Shown here: positions 1-9,005 of the stretch, piece by piece
Layout of the letters: every line of letters begins with the position of its first letter
How positions within the stretch are numbered: position 1 is the stretch's first letter
From: Pseudomonadota bacterium
GTDB taxonomy: Bacteria; Desulfobacterota; Desulfobacteria; Desulfobacterales; JAHIVH01
DNA length: 64,000 nt
NCBI GenBank assembly: GCA_018816735.1
Contig: JAHIVH010000003.1
Span: forward strand, 1-64,000
Direction: 5' to 3'
The notes under the pieces: model-generated
Told to the model about the DNA's origin: nothing
Database searches by the model: none
What the model saw: only the letters and a program-made list of their open reading frames with translations
Made by a program: the position numbers and the translations under genes

Positions 1-347
1 CGGGATGTTCTCCCTGAAAAAACTATCTGAAACCATATAGGCTGTTTCATTCAGAATATTTGGCCTTTATTGCGATCTTCTATTCTGCCGCTGCACTTTA
101 ATCCGGAAAGTATTCACCCCAATTCAAAATTCCATCAATTACCATTCAATTTTATCTGTTGCCAGTGTCATCTGGAAATTATTTCCAGGAGCTTTGCCTG
201 AAAGTACGGCAAGTAATGCAATATTTACAAACTATCTATTCCATAATATATAGTTTGTCTGTCACTTATTTCTTATTTTTGTCAGACTGCGGGCATTAAA
301 CACAATCATTTTTTTAAATTTAACCTTGAATTCAAGGAGGATCATCC
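1..347. other. Non-coding leader upstream of the aldo/keto reductase gene
   Basis: No convincing gene is visible on either strand. The stretch is AT-rich and holds a small dyad CTGGAAAT/ATTTCCAG near 171-187 and a longer inverted repeat at 227-258 (listed separately). It ends in a strong ribosome binding site, AAGGAGG at 334-340, seven bases before the ATG at 348. The end of an upstream gene cannot be identified because the window begins here. Confidence 0.6.
227..258. promoter_or_regulatory. Inverted repeat upstream of the aldo/keto reductase, possible operator
   Basis: Thirteen-base arms (227-239 and 246-258, outer part ACAAACTAT/ATAGTTTGT) match with a single mismatch around a six-base spacer. 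The dyad lies about 90 bases before the start codon and lacks a following T-run, so it looks more like a dimeric regulator site than a terminator. No matching regulator is identified. Confidence 0.4.
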
Positions 348-1376
348 ATGAAAACCAGAACGCTTGGAAAAACAGGGCTTGTTGTGTCTGAGGTGGGATT
401 TGGGGGCATTCCGATCATTCCCTTAAGCGAAGAAGATGCGATTTCCACTGTCCGGTATTGCTATGCGCAGAAGATCACTTTTTTTGATACGGCGAATATG
501 TATGGAGACAGTGAGAAAAAGATCGGTGCGGCCTTGAGAGATGTCAGGAACAAGGTTGTGTATGCCACCAAAACGCTTGCGCGTGATGCGATGACGGCAG
601 CAAGCCATATCGATACAAGCCTTTTGAATCTGAAAACCGATGTGATCGATTTGTACCAGCTTCATAATGTCAGCAAACAGGAGGACATCGACAACATTTT
701 TGCTGCAGGCGGCGCCCTTGAAGCGATTCAGCAGGCGAAATCCCAAGGAAAAATATCCCATATCGGGTTTTCGTCCCATGATTTGAAAACAGCGATTCAG
801 ATGTGCCGTACAGACCTTTTTTCCACGGTTCAGTTTCCGTTCAATTTTATCGAAAAAGAGCCGGCAGATGAATTGTTCAAGGTTGCCGAGAAGCTGGATA
901 TGGGTATTATCGCGATGAAACCACTGGGGGGTGGGCTTCTTGACCGGGCAGATCTGTGTTTTAAATTTTTGCAGCTTTATCCGAATGTGCTCCCCATTCC
1001 CGGTGTCCAGTCCAGGGAAGAACTGGACCAGATTCTTGAGCTTTATCGCTCTCCATCCCCATTAACCGCGAAGGATAAAAAGGAGATTGACGATATCCGT
1101 TCCCAGCTTGGCAAAAGGTTCTGCCATCGGTGCGGGTATTGTATGCCATGTGCGCAGGGTGTCAATATTACCGAGGTGATGATGTTTCCATCTTTGAACA
1201 GGCGATTGGCGAGAGATATCGCCCTCCTGTTCGCGGAGAAGGCGATGGCTACAGTGGACAACTGTACCGAATGCGGTGAATGCGTTGAAAAATGCGCCTA
1301 CAGTCTGCCAGTCCCGGAAATGCTCAGAGATTACAAGGTCATGTTTGATGAATTAAAAAGCAGGCCTGTCGCCTAA
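348..1376 (+). CDS. Aldo/keto reductase with C-terminal ferredoxin domain
   Basis: A 342-residue cytoplasmic oxidoreductase of the COG1453 type. The N-terminal TIM-barrel carries the aldo/keto reductase tetrad in family context: Asp47 and Tyr52 (DTANMYG), Lys75 (YATKT) and His106 (LYQLHN). The C-terminal third has two ferredoxin-like cysteine clusters, CHRCGYCMPC near residue 260 and CTECGECVEKC near 305, so electrons probably pass between an NAD(P)H-type site and Fe-S clusters. Start chosen at the ATG behind AAGGAGG. It stands alone, with an inverted repeat upstream. The family is common in anaerobes; the substrate cannot be inferred. Confidence 0.9.
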   Translation: MKTRTLGKTGLVVSEVGFGGIPIIPLSEEDAISTVRYCYAQKITFFDTANMYGDSEKKIGAALRDVRNKVVYATKTLARDAMTAASHIDTSLLNLKTDVIDLYQLHNVSKQEDIDNIFAAGGALEAIQQAKSQGKISHIGFSSHDLKTAIQMCRTDLFSTVQFPFNFIEKEPADELFKVAEKLDMGIIAMKPLGGGLLDRADLCFKFLQLYPNVLPIPGVQSREELDQILELYRSPSPLTAKDKKEIDDIRSQLGKRFCHRCGYCMPCAQGVNITEVMMFPSLNRRLARDIALLFAEKAMATVDNCTECGECVEKCAYSLPVPEMLRDYKVMFDELKSRPVA

Positions 1377-1664
1377 CAGATGGTCAACACAAAGGGATAT
1401 TTTTGATGACCAAAAGGGAGTAGTATGAAAAAAGAGAAATAGGGGTAAGATTCCAACGGGGTCACCCATTTAAGGACGACCCAGAGGCCCTGAGGTATTC
1501 GTTAACACTTCTTCATGCAGTATGTACACGCTCTGATATCGTAATTGAAGAAAGTACAACATCCTAACATCTGCTTTGAGAAGGACTTTTGCTACGCTAT
1601 CGCTCCCCAAAATCCCATCAAGCAGGCCGCTATATCTGATTGCAGTCACTTCAAAGGAACTCAA

Positions 1665-1817
1665 ATGAGCAAAGAGAGAAAAGATATGCCTATGGCAATA
1701 AGGGAGAAAGTGCTGAAGGAGTTCTCTCATCGTTGTGGAAAGTGGGGATCGGATAATCCACAACTTCACCACATGGAATCTGTGTGTGCAATAGGTGGGA
1801 TTGTGATGCAGGTATAG
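1665..1817 (+). pseudogene. Remnant of an HNH endonuclease gene
   Basis: From the ATG at 1665 the reading frame encodes a short piece resembling the start of an HNH nuclease: IREKVLKE, then SHRCGKWGSDNPQLHH. In intact relatives the zinc knuckle reads C-x2-C before the PQLHH box. Here the second cysteine is replaced (CGKWG) and the frame stops about 20 residues after HH, so the catalytic part is missing. Just upstream, 1439-1567 is an open frame without a start that ends in LHAVCTRSDIVIEES and may be the tail of another decayed gene. No mobile-element ends are visible. The assignment rests on the short motif only. Confidence 0.4.
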
Positions 1818-1881
1818 GGTTTAATAATATCCAATTTACGCTTGGAGTATTAATTTGATAAAATACGTATCAGGGACGGTG

Positions 1882-2391
1882 TCACTCAAAAATCATCGCC
1901 ATGACAAACGGCATACAGCAAAGCTCGACACCGACAATGATAACCATAATGATATCATAAATAAAATACGAATACCCCATCAGGGCAATACCGGAAAAAA
2001 GCATAAGATACTGGTTTGTTTTTTTGCCATATCCAAAATACGCCATTCCGACAATACTGAAAAACAGGGCGGCAATAATGCTGCCTCCGGAGAATCCGCT
2101 ACCCTTGGCCATATCTTTCATCAGAATATTAAGGCCAGGCAAATTGATGCCATCGATTTTTTTTTGTGCTGTTGAAGAATCCGGTATGCGTTTCTCTTCA
2201 CCGCGTTTCTGAAAGGCGTCCACTCCCAGGGCAATGGCAATAAAAAAAACCAGGATGACGATACCAACGGCTTTTCGTTGAGACATCGGGACAGACGGTT
2301 CCCGGTCCAGGTTGCTCATATCGTAATCACAATATTTGCAGATATCTGTTTTTTCTTGTTCAATACGGCATCTGGGGCATTTGGTCATCAT
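1882..2391 (-). CDS. Zinc-ribbon membrane protein of unknown function
   Basis: A 169-residue protein that starts with a zinc ribbon (CPRC at residues 5-8, CKYC at 18-21). A transmembrane helix follows near 41-60, then a polar stretch, then two or three hydrophobic segments in the C-terminal half (about 103-160). The ribbon should lie in the cytoplasm. It is the last gene of a leftward group (methyltransferase, MoxR ATPase, VWA protein), about 68 bases after the VWA stop, so co-transcription is likely. No specific family was recognised. Confidence 0.7.
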   Translation of the reverse strand: MMTKCPRCRIEQEKTDICKYCDYDMSNLDREPSVPMSQRKAVGIVILVFFIAIALGVDAFQKRGEEKRIPDSSTAQKKIDGINLPGLNILMKDMAKGSGFSGGSIIAALFFSIVGMAYFGYGKKTNQYLMLFSGIALMGYSYFIYDIIMVIIVGVELCCMPFVMAMIFE

Positions 2392-2459
2392 TACTATTTT
2401 TTCCCCGGCTCATGTAAACAATTCATACATTTTACGCCTATCTCAAAAAATAGCCAGTA

Positions 2460-3650
2460 TCATTTCATCATCAGTTGGGCCACGGCCTTTTCCAGGCCAT
2501 CTAATGACAGTTCGAACATGGGGAAAATCTGGCCGATCTCCAGTATGGTTCGCGTAAAATCCCACATGTCCTCTGATACCGGGTTCAGCCATACCGAATG
2601 GGGGAATGTCTCTGCCAGAAACCGCAACTGCTGAATACTGGATTTGCCACTTCTCTCTTCCATATAAATGGACCCGTTCTGGGCCATCAACTCATAAGGC
2701 GCCATGCTGGCATCCCCCACGATGATCAACCGGGTATCCGGATCGAATCGCGAAAAATCCGAAACGATTTGTGGTTTTCTTCGTCTTTGGGGATCTTCCC
2801 ACATGCAGCCATAAATGGTGTTATGGAAAAAATATGTCTTGATATCCTTGAACTGAGCCCTTGCATAATCGAACATGGTCTGGACCACGGCAATATAGGG
2901 GTCCATGGACCATCCGCCATTATCGATGGCCAGGATCACCTTCAGCCGGTCTCTTAAATCCTGATCAAAAATAATTTCAATTTCACCGGCGTTTTTCATG
3001 GTCTGATAGATGGTTTCATCGATATTGATGCGGTCTTTGGGGCCGGCCGGCACCAGATTCCGAAGACGTTTCAAGGCCTCCCCGATCATTCCCTGGGTCA
3101 ACGGGCCATCCCCGGAATAATCCCGGTACCGTCTTTCATTGGCCACTTTTACGGCGGACTTGTTCCGGGACTCTCCTCCCACACGCATGCCTCCCGGATG
3201 CGTGCCGGAGTGGCCAACAGGCGATGTCCCCTTGGTCCCTATCCACTTGTTTCCGCCATGATGTTGTTCTGTCTGCTCCTTCAGTCGCTCCTTGAAATAC
3301 TCGATCAGTTCATCCGGAGACAACTTCTTCAATTCATCTGGGTCCAGTCCGAGGGCTTGGGCAATCTCCTCGGGATTCTTCAACCATTCATCCAGAAGCG
3401 CCCTGGCCACATCGTCCAGTTCAAACCCATCAAGGTCGGACAATTCCACGCCCTCAAACTGATGGGCAAAGACCTGGTCGTAAAGATCAAAATACCGCTC
3501 ACTCTTGACAAGAATCGCTCTCGATGCCGTATAAAAATCATCCATTGAACTGACGAGACCGATTTTCAAGGCTTTTTGAAGCGTCAGAAATGACGTTGGA
3601 CTCACAGGAATCCCGACATCCTTTAATTTATAAAAAAACTGTATAAACAT
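2460..3650 (-). CDS. VWA-domain (CoxE-like) protein partnered with MoxR
   Basis: A 396-residue cytoplasmic protein. The N-terminal half is helical and acidic (ELSDLDGFELDD). The C-terminal half is a von Willebrand A fold whose metal site reads DNGGWSM rather than the canonical DxSxS, followed by LIIVGDASM. MoxR ATPases and VWA proteins typically act as a chaperone pair that inserts metals or remodels complexes. The MoxR gene lies 19 bases upstream. Start taken at the ATG at 3650 (MFIQFFYKL), because a longer in-frame extension would overlap the MoxR gene and looks non-coding. Target unknown. Confidence 0.85.
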   Translation of the reverse strand: MFIQFFYKLKDVGIPVSPTSFLTLQKALKIGLVSSMDDFYTASRAILVKSERYFDLYDQVFAHQFEGVELSDLDGFELDDVARALLDEWLKNPEEIAQALGLDPDELKKLSPDELIEYFKERLKEQTEQHHGGNKWIGTKGTSPVGHSGTHPGGMRVGGESRNKSAVKVANERRYRDYSGDGPLTQGMIGEALKRLRNLVPAGPKDRINIDETIYQTMKNAGEIEIIFDQDLRDRLKVILAIDNGGWSMDPYIAVVQTMFDYARAQFKDIKTYFFHNTIYGCMWEDPQRRRKPQIVSDFSRFDPDTRLIIVGDASMAPYELMAQNGSIYMEERSGKSSIQQLRFLAETFPHSVWLNPVSEDMWDFTRTILEIGQIFPMFELSLDGLEKAVAQLMMK

Positions 3651-3669
3651 AACACACCAAAATGATTCA

Positions 3670-4518
3670 TTAAAACATTTTACGACGCCCCACATTCATG
3701 GTCACTCTACTGTAATCCGGACTCTTTTTAAACAACACCCCAAGATAGGGGATTTCCCCTTTTATCAGATCTTTGGCATTGAATTCCGGGTCTGCTTCAA
3801 GTGCCCTTATCCAGTTGATGAGTTCCCTTGTGGCAGGCTTTTTTTCTATGCCATCAATCTCACGCAGTTTGTAAAACGCGGCTATGGCATTTTCCGCAAG
3901 CGTTTCTTCCATTTTCGGGAAATGGACTTTGATAATTTTTCGCATCATTTTGGGATCAGGGAAAGCAATATGATGGAAATTGCATCGGCCCAGAAACGGG
4001 TCGGACAGGTCTTTCTTGGCATTGGATGTAATAATAATCACGGGCCTGACTTTGGCTGAAACGGTTTTATCAATCTCAATAATGTCAAACTGCATCTGAT
4101 CGAGAACATCCAGCATATCATCCTGAAAATCCGTATCTGCCTTGTCAATTTCATCGATCAAGAGAACCACACGGTCTTCTGTCACAAATGACTGGCCGAT
4201 TTTCCCCATTTTAATATAGTCTTCAATATTGCTGACATCCCTTTTGGAATCCCCGAACCTGCTGTCATTCAGCCGGGTCAGGGTGTCATACTGATAAAGT
4301 GCATCAATCAGCTTCATGCTCGATTTCACGTTGAGTACAATAAGAGGCATGCTTAAGTTTTCGGCAATGGCATGGGCCAGCATGGTTTTTCCGGTTCCCG
4401 GCTCCCCCTTGAGAAGGAGCGGCATTTCAAGGGCCATGGAAATATTCACGATTTTTGCAAGCTCACTGTCCAGAACATATTTTCTGGCGCCTTCAAAACG
4501 GTTTGTATCTGTTGTCAT
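3670..4518 (-). CDS. MoxR-family AAA+ ATPase
   Basis: A 282-residue single-domain AAA+ ATPase. Walker A is GEPGTGKT near residues 38-45, Walker B is VVLLIDEIDKAD near 117-128, and the sensor region reads ITSNAKKDLSD, followed by the arginine-finger stretch DPFLGRC. It should form hexamers that act on a client through the VWA protein encoded immediately downstream. The gene begins 15 bases after the methyltransferase gene in the same direction, implying one operon. The client is unknown; maturation of a metalloenzyme is a reasonable inference because MoxR/CoxE pairs do this elsewhere. Confidence 0.9.
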   Translation of the reverse strand: MTTDTNRFEGARKYVLDSELAKIVNISMALEMPLLLKGEPGTGKTMLAHAIAENLSMPLIVLNVKSSMKLIDALYQYDTLTRLNDSRFGDSKRDVSNIEDYIKMGKIGQSFVTEDRVVLLIDEIDKADTDFQDDMLDVLDQMQFDIIEIDKTVSAKVRPVIIITSNAKKDLSDPFLGRCNFHHIAFPDPKMMRKIIKVHFPKMEETLAENAIAAFYKLREIDGIEKKPATRELINWIRALEADPEFNAKDLIKGEIPYLGVLFKKSPDYSRVTMNVGRRKMF

Positions 4519-4533
4519 TTGAACCTCATCATT

Positions 4534-5604
4534 CTATATTTTTTTCCAATGTCTTAACGCAGTCGAAACGTCCCTGGTTAACCTAAGTACTTTTTTGGCC
4601 TCTTCAAGGCTTAATGATCCTGTGCCGCAACTGGGTGTGATCAGGGACCGGGCAATAATCGTATCAGAGGGAATCCCGATCTCCACCAGCTTTTTATGAT
4701 CGCTTTGCCATTTTGAAACAAGCATATCCGTTGAGACGTTTGCCAAATCCTCTTTTGAAGTCGGGACAATTCCCCAGGCAAGCATTCCCCCGCGTGCCAT
4801 AAAGGCCCTGATCTGTTCCGGATACAGGATAAAATTGTCGAAATAGGAAAATGCATCAAAACTCACAATGTCTGCCTGGGAATCGAGTATCAGGGACCAG
4901 TCCGTATTGGCACACACATGAACACCGGCAAGACCGCCTTCGTCATGCACTGCACCCACGACCTCATCAAAACATGCGGCAATATCCTCTTTTGTAATCG
5001 ACAGGAATGCCGAAGACCCATATCCGGCCAATGCAGGTTCATCAAAAAACATAATCACCGGGCAGCCGGTCTGCTTCAGTATCCGGACCTGCCATTTTGC
5101 CTTCAATGCCAATAATTTTAAAACCGCATCCCTTAGCTGGGCATCATAAAAAACCGCCCGGCCATCCTGATTGACCAGTCCGGTTCCCATGGTGATGGGC
5201 CCTGTAATCTGACCTTTTATCGCTTTTGGAGATTCAGGTAATTCTCTCACCTGATCAATCAGCTCGAAAAATCCTTTTGCGGTATTTTTTGTAAGGGCAA
5301 ACAGGGAATGCGACAGATCACCCTCGCCTTCGGTAATATCCACATACGCATCATAAAACTGAAGCAGGTCGTTTTCAAAATCCGGCTGGGAGGTATCCAC
5401 ACATATTTTTCCACCGGTTTTACTTACACCCGGCAATCCCTCAAGAAACTGGGGGATCATGCCTTCCTCACCATAAACCGGAAGCTGAACCCATAGGGGA
5501 ATTTCCGGAACATATTTCAAAACCAGCCGGGTTGCCTCAGCATGATCTTTCATGGGAAGACTCCCTATCAATGCCGGCAGGCAATCGCCTTTAAATATTT
5601 CCAT
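4534..5604 (-). CDS. MetE/UROD-like cobalamin-independent methyltransferase domain protein
   Basis: A 356-residue TIM-barrel protein resembling the C-terminal catalytic half of MetE and the UROD/MtaA methyltransferase family. Zinc ligands of the family are visible as GVHVCANTD (His and Cys) and ITPSCGTGSLS (Cys), with FFDEPALAG as another family motif. It lacks the MetE N-terminal half, so it probably moves a methyl group between a small thiol or corrinoid protein and an unknown partner. First gene of the MoxR/VWA operon. In acetyl-CoA-pathway bacteria such stand-alone proteins are common; the exact methyl donor is not evident. Confidence 0.8.
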   Translation of the reverse strand: MEIFKGDCLPALIGSLPMKDHAEATRLVLKYVPEIPLWVQLPVYGEEGMIPQFLEGLPGVSKTGGKICVDTSQPDFENDLLQFYDAYVDITEGEGDLSHSLFALTKNTAKGFFELIDQVRELPESPKAIKGQITGPITMGTGLVNQDGRAVFYDAQLRDAVLKLLALKAKWQVRILKQTGCPVIMFFDEPALAGYGSSAFLSITKEDIAACFDEVVGAVHDEGGLAGVHVCANTDWSLILDSQADIVSFDAFSYFDNFILYPEQIRAFMARGGMLAWGIVPTSKEDLANVSTDMLVSKWQSDHKKLVEIGIPSDTIIARSLITPSCGTGSLSLEEAKKVLRLTRDVSTALRHWKKI

Positions 5605-5776
5605 AACACTATCTCCTTATTGTGTATACCATCTCTTTTCTGAAGGCATTTGCTGTTTTTAAATTAATATATACCCGATAAACATGTTCATCTCAATAGC
5701 CTTTCTATTACAGATATGCGATACGGTTCCTGTAAACAAGTTTTTTTCCCGGCAGAGATCAGGTTTTTTAAAAGAA

Positions 5777-5805
5777 TTGACTAATTGAATTCCCGGTGAT
5801 AATTT
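5777..5805 (+). promoter_or_regulatory. Possible sigma70-type promoter for tatA
   Basis: TTGACT at 5777-5782 and TAATTT at 5800-5805 are separated by 17 bases, about 70 bases before the tatA start codon. A small hairpin, GCCGG/CCGGC near 5837-5853, follows in the leader. Only the -35 box is close to consensus, so this is a weak call. Confidence 0.3.
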
Positions 5806-5875
5806 CCCGGATATGCAGGGTCAATGATCAATAACAGCCGGATAAAACCGGCAGAAAAATATGTGGAGGGGTTAT

Positions 5876-6061
5876 ATGTTTGGAATCGGAATGCCCGAGT
5901 TAATCATTATACTGGTCATCATTCTCATTATTTTCGGTGCGGGCAAACTTCCGGAAATTGGCGCCGGACTGGGAAAAGGGATCAAAAATTTCAAAAAAGC
6001 AACGACTGAAGTGGATCAGGAGAAAGCAGAGAAAATAGAAGATGACAAGAACAAAAGCTGA
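5876..6061 (+). CDS. tatA: Twin-arginine translocase subunit TatA/TatE
   Basis: A 61-residue protein with the TatA layout: a short N-terminal membrane helix ([18 protein letters not shown]), the FGAGKLPE hinge, an amphipathic helix ([12 protein letters not shown]) and a charged tail. It forms the pore-forming oligomer that exports folded, often metal-containing proteins such as periplasmic hydrogenases or formate dehydrogenases. An in-frame ATG exists at 5861, but GGAGGGG at 5865-5871 is an ideal Shine-Dalgarno for the ATG at 5876, which gives the usual MFGIGMPE beginning. tatB and tatC are not adjacent, so tatBC must lie elsewhere if present. Confidence 0.93.
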   Translation: MFGIGMPELIIILVIILIIFGAGKLPEIGAGLGKGIKNFKKATTEVDQEKAEKIEDDKNKS

Positions 6062-6073
6062 TTTTCTTTCAAT

Positions 6074-8383
6074 TTAGCGCCACCCGCTTTCATAAATCCG
6101 GATCTCCCATGTGGATGTTGAGTCCGGATCATGGATACGGGCTTCTTTTATGCGAACGTTTTTATAAGTATCTGGTAAAATTTTTGAAGAATGCACGCCA
6201 AATATCGTTGTTTTCTCAGAGATAGCGCCTGTCACCTGAATGGTTGTATCCCCCTTGTCCCTGGAAGACCATTGCAAGATGGCTTTTTTCTCGACATCAC
6301 GTTCAAGTATCTCGTTATCAACAGCTTTTATTTTCTCGTTTATTGCAGCGATCTTGTCCTGATAGGCATTCTGGGTGGCAAACAGCCTGTCCATGGTTTC
6401 GTCATTGGCCTTGACCTGATCTTCGATCTCCTGCAATGCTTTTTCAGCATGAACGAGTTTTCTGTTTTTTGATTTTTGATTGAACTTGTCTATTGTTTCC
6501 ATGATCGCTTCCTTTTTATGAAGAATACGATCCTGGAAATGTGCCATTTCGGCAATGACGTTATAGACACTGTTCAGGTTGGTATCTATTTTCTGAAGTT
6601 CCTGGGCAAGCGCTTCCCTCAAGTTCTTTTTTTCAGAAATAGCCTGCCTGATCCGTTCAATTTCCATTTCAACATGCCGGTCAACCCCCACCCTCAAACG
6701 GTTTGGTGAGGACATATCTGTCCCGATATCTTTGGCCCTGATCCCTTTTTTCGCAGAAATATCGGAAGAAACAATCAGGCCATTTAACACATGACATGCA
6801 CCGCTTGATAAAATAGTCGAGTCAGATATCTGTTTACCGATAATGACATTGCCATAGACTGCAACTTTGGAATTCCTTAAATACATGGCATCCACATTGC
6901 CCTGGGCCTTAATGGTAGAACCGATAATCCCGCCATATACAACAACATCACCGGATACATCAATCTCTCCACCGACAATTTCCTGGGCGCTAAGGCTCGT
7001 TCCCTTGACTTTAAATCCTTCCTTGACAATCCCCTCGACCTTGATATGGCCATCAAACACCACATGTCCGGTTTCGTAGCCAACATCCCCCTTGATATCA
7101 AGGCCCGGATAGACAGAGACAACCTGCCCCAGCCTTGCATTGGGATAGCCGTCAATATCCGCGTAAATTTGATTTTTGTCTTCCGAAAGATGGACCCCGT
7201 CTCCTGCCATAAGTTCGATATCCGACATTTCTTCCACTTCAACCGGATACCCATATACATCCACACCGGTTTTTCCCTGTTTCACGGGAATTTTTTCCGC
7301 AAGAAGTTCCCCTTTTCTGACAAAGGGAATCGCGCCTCTGTTTTTATAGTCAATTACTCCGTCCTCGGACAAGGTACCTGCTTTCAGGTGATCCACTTCA
7401 AATAAAAAACGGATAAAGGCATTTTCGCCCTGAACAGGATAAATACCTTCCGCAATTTTAAGCTGTTTGTCCGGGCCAGCCCAGTCATTAATGAAATTCT
7501 CAATAAGCGTGTCTTCAACAATTCCATAATTAACCATGCTCTCTGACATTATTTTTTTGACATCATCCAATGTGACACCTTTTGTCATCTTCGATAAACT
7601 CAGAAAAGCGCGAAGGCAATCATCTGAAACCTTTATTTGAATTGATTTTTTAATGTCTTCCTCGTTGCGGATGAAACTATCAGAGACTTGATCACTATTG
7701 GATATGGAAAGCTCCGGATCTTGCCCGGCGTACTCATCGTATTCTCTTATCAAAAGCTGATACTCGTTTTCCGTCAGGGCTTCGGCCTTCAAGAGGATAT
7801 CCCCTACCCTGATGCAATTCTTGCTTTCCCGAAATGTTCTGGCCTGTGTTTCCATGGCCCAGGTTGCTTCGGAAGGCAGAATAAAACCTTTTTCCAGGGC
7901 AAGCGAACATATAAGTTTATCTGCTTTTTTAATTTCCAGATAGTCTTTTGAAGCATTTAGATGATCTATTTGTGAGGGGGTTAGCATGCCTGTAATTTTA
8001 AATATATCTTCAAGCGTAATCTTCTTCCCGTTTGAGATCTCCTGTTTCCACCTGGATAGTACCTGCATGCACTGATTCTTATCTATGAATTTATAAATCA
8101 GCGCCAGTTTGGCGATCACAGGAATTTGCCGGGTGTTGCCAGCTTGAGCTGCGGGATTTGATCTGACAGTCTGGAGTATTTCAGGTTCCGGGGAGATCGG
8201 TTCCGGAACGGCATCTATCGATTCACGATTACTGCCTGCCGGCATATTTTCTTCAGAATCCGCAACGACAAAAATATCCTCACACTGCTGACAGATTATC
8301 TTTTTTCCGATAAAGGACAGGGAAACACCATTTATAGCCCCGCAAGATGGGCATATCGCCTTTATCATGATATCTTTGGTCAT
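6074..8383 (-). CDS. FapA/DUF342-family protein with N-terminal zinc ribbon
   Basis: A 769-residue protein. It begins with a zinc ribbon (CPSC near 11-14, CQQC near 31-34), continues with a helical region of about 250 residues, then the FapA (DUF342) core with beta-helix-like repeats (GHVVFDGHIKVEGIV, GGEIDVSGDVVVYGG). Near 560-690 there is a long coiled coil rich in Glu, Lys and Gln. FapA proteins are linked to flagellar assembly or polar localisation and to polymer-like scaffolds. A good ribosome site (AAGGA) precedes the ATG. The CheY-like gene 32 bases upstream reads the same way, suggesting a joint role in signalling or motility. Confidence 0.85.
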   Translation of the reverse strand: MTKDIMIKAICPSCGAINGVSLSFIGKKIICQQCEDIFVVADSEENMPAGSNRESIDAVPEPISPEPEILQTVRSNPAAQAGNTRQIPVIAKLALIYKFIDKNQCMQVLSRWKQEISNGKKITLEDIFKITGMLTPSQIDHLNASKDYLEIKKADKLICSLALEKGFILPSEATWAMETQARTFRESKNCIRVGDILLKAEALTENEYQLLIREYDEYAGQDPELSISNSDQVSDSFIRNEEDIKKSIQIKVSDDCLRAFLSLSKMTKGVTLDDVKKIMSESMVNYGIVEDTLIENFINDWAGPDKQLKIAEGIYPVQGENAFIRFLFEVDHLKAGTLSEDGVIDYKNRGAIPFVRKGELLAEKIPVKQGKTGVDVYGYPVEVEEMSDIELMAGDGVHLSEDKNQIYADIDGYPNARLGQVVSVYPGLDIKGDVGYETGHVVFDGHIKVEGIVKEGFKVKGTSLSAQEIVGGEIDVSGDVVVYGGIIGSTIKAQGNVDAMYLRNSKVAVYGNVIIGKQISDSTILSSGACHVLNGLIVSSDISAKKGIRAKDIGTDMSSPNRLRVGVDRHVEMEIERIRQAISEKKNLREALAQELQKIDTNLNSVYNVIAEMAHFQDRILHKKEAIMETIDKFNQKSKNRKLVHAEKALQEIEDQVKANDETMDRLFATQNAYQDKIAAINEKIKAVDNEILERDVEKKAILQWSSRDKGDTTIQVTGAISEKTTIFGVHSSKILPDTYKNVRIKEARIHDPDSTSTWEIRIYESGWR

Positions 8384-8415
8384 ATTTTCCTTATGCTCGA
8401 ATCATTTGTAAAAGA

Positions 8416-8814
8416 CTATCCAACACTAAACCCGAGACTTTCGAGCTTGCTGAACACCCTTTCCTTATCAAAAGGTTTTACAATATAATTATTACATCCG
8501 GCTTTCAGGCTTGCCACAACATTTTCCTGATCAGAATGGGAGGTCACCATCATGATTCTCACACTGTCTTGACGGTCAATCTTTTTTGCATACTCCAACG
8601 CCCGGATTTTTGTCAGGACCTCAATGCCGCTCATGCCAGGCATGGCGATATCCAGAGAAATCAGATTAAACGGCGTTCCTGATTCCAAAGCATTCGTGAA
8701 TGCCTCAAGCGCATCAGTTCCATTTTCATAAGATTCACACTCTCCGGCCTGCTCCATGATCTTCTGCATTTTTTTCCTGCTTACAAGCTCATCGTCAACA
8801 ACGAGTATCCTCAT
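8416..8814 (-). CDS. CheY-like single-domain response regulator
   Basis: A 132-residue receiver domain with no output domain. Seen are the acidic pair (VVDDE), the phospho-acceptor Asp in LISLDIAMPGMSG, the conserved Thr/Ser (MMVTSHS) and the Lys in YIVKPFD. The start is set at the ATG at 8814 because GAGGAGG lies directly upstream; a longer frame to 8862 lacks a ribosome site. It is likely co-transcribed with the following FapA-like gene and could receive phosphate from the large hybrid kinase encoded upstream on the same strand. Confidence 0.9.
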   Translation of the reverse strand: MRILVVDDELVSRKKMQKIMEQAGECESYENGTDALEAFTNALESGTPFNLISLDIAMPGMSGIEVLTKIRALEYAKKIDRQDSVRIMMVTSHSDQENVVASLKAGCNNYIVKPFDKERVFSKLESLGFSVG

Positions 8815-9005
8815 AAAACCTCCTCTCATATAAATATGCCCGGAACCTTTTTGGCGGTTCATTTTCGTTTGATGGCATCCGGTGGGCCAATCAAGGTCAA
8901 ACTCAACCCCGTTTCAATATTAATTCAATGTCACTTAAAACCTGACAGCGTATCGACGTTGTGCAGCAAATCGGAATGGCTAAGGGCTTGCCAAAAAAAA
9001 ATTCT

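Noticed and set aside
1470-1772. Minus-strand open frame of 100 codons near the HNH remnant
   Set aside because: No ribosome site or family resemblance, and it is opposite the HNH-like frame, which has recognisable motifs.
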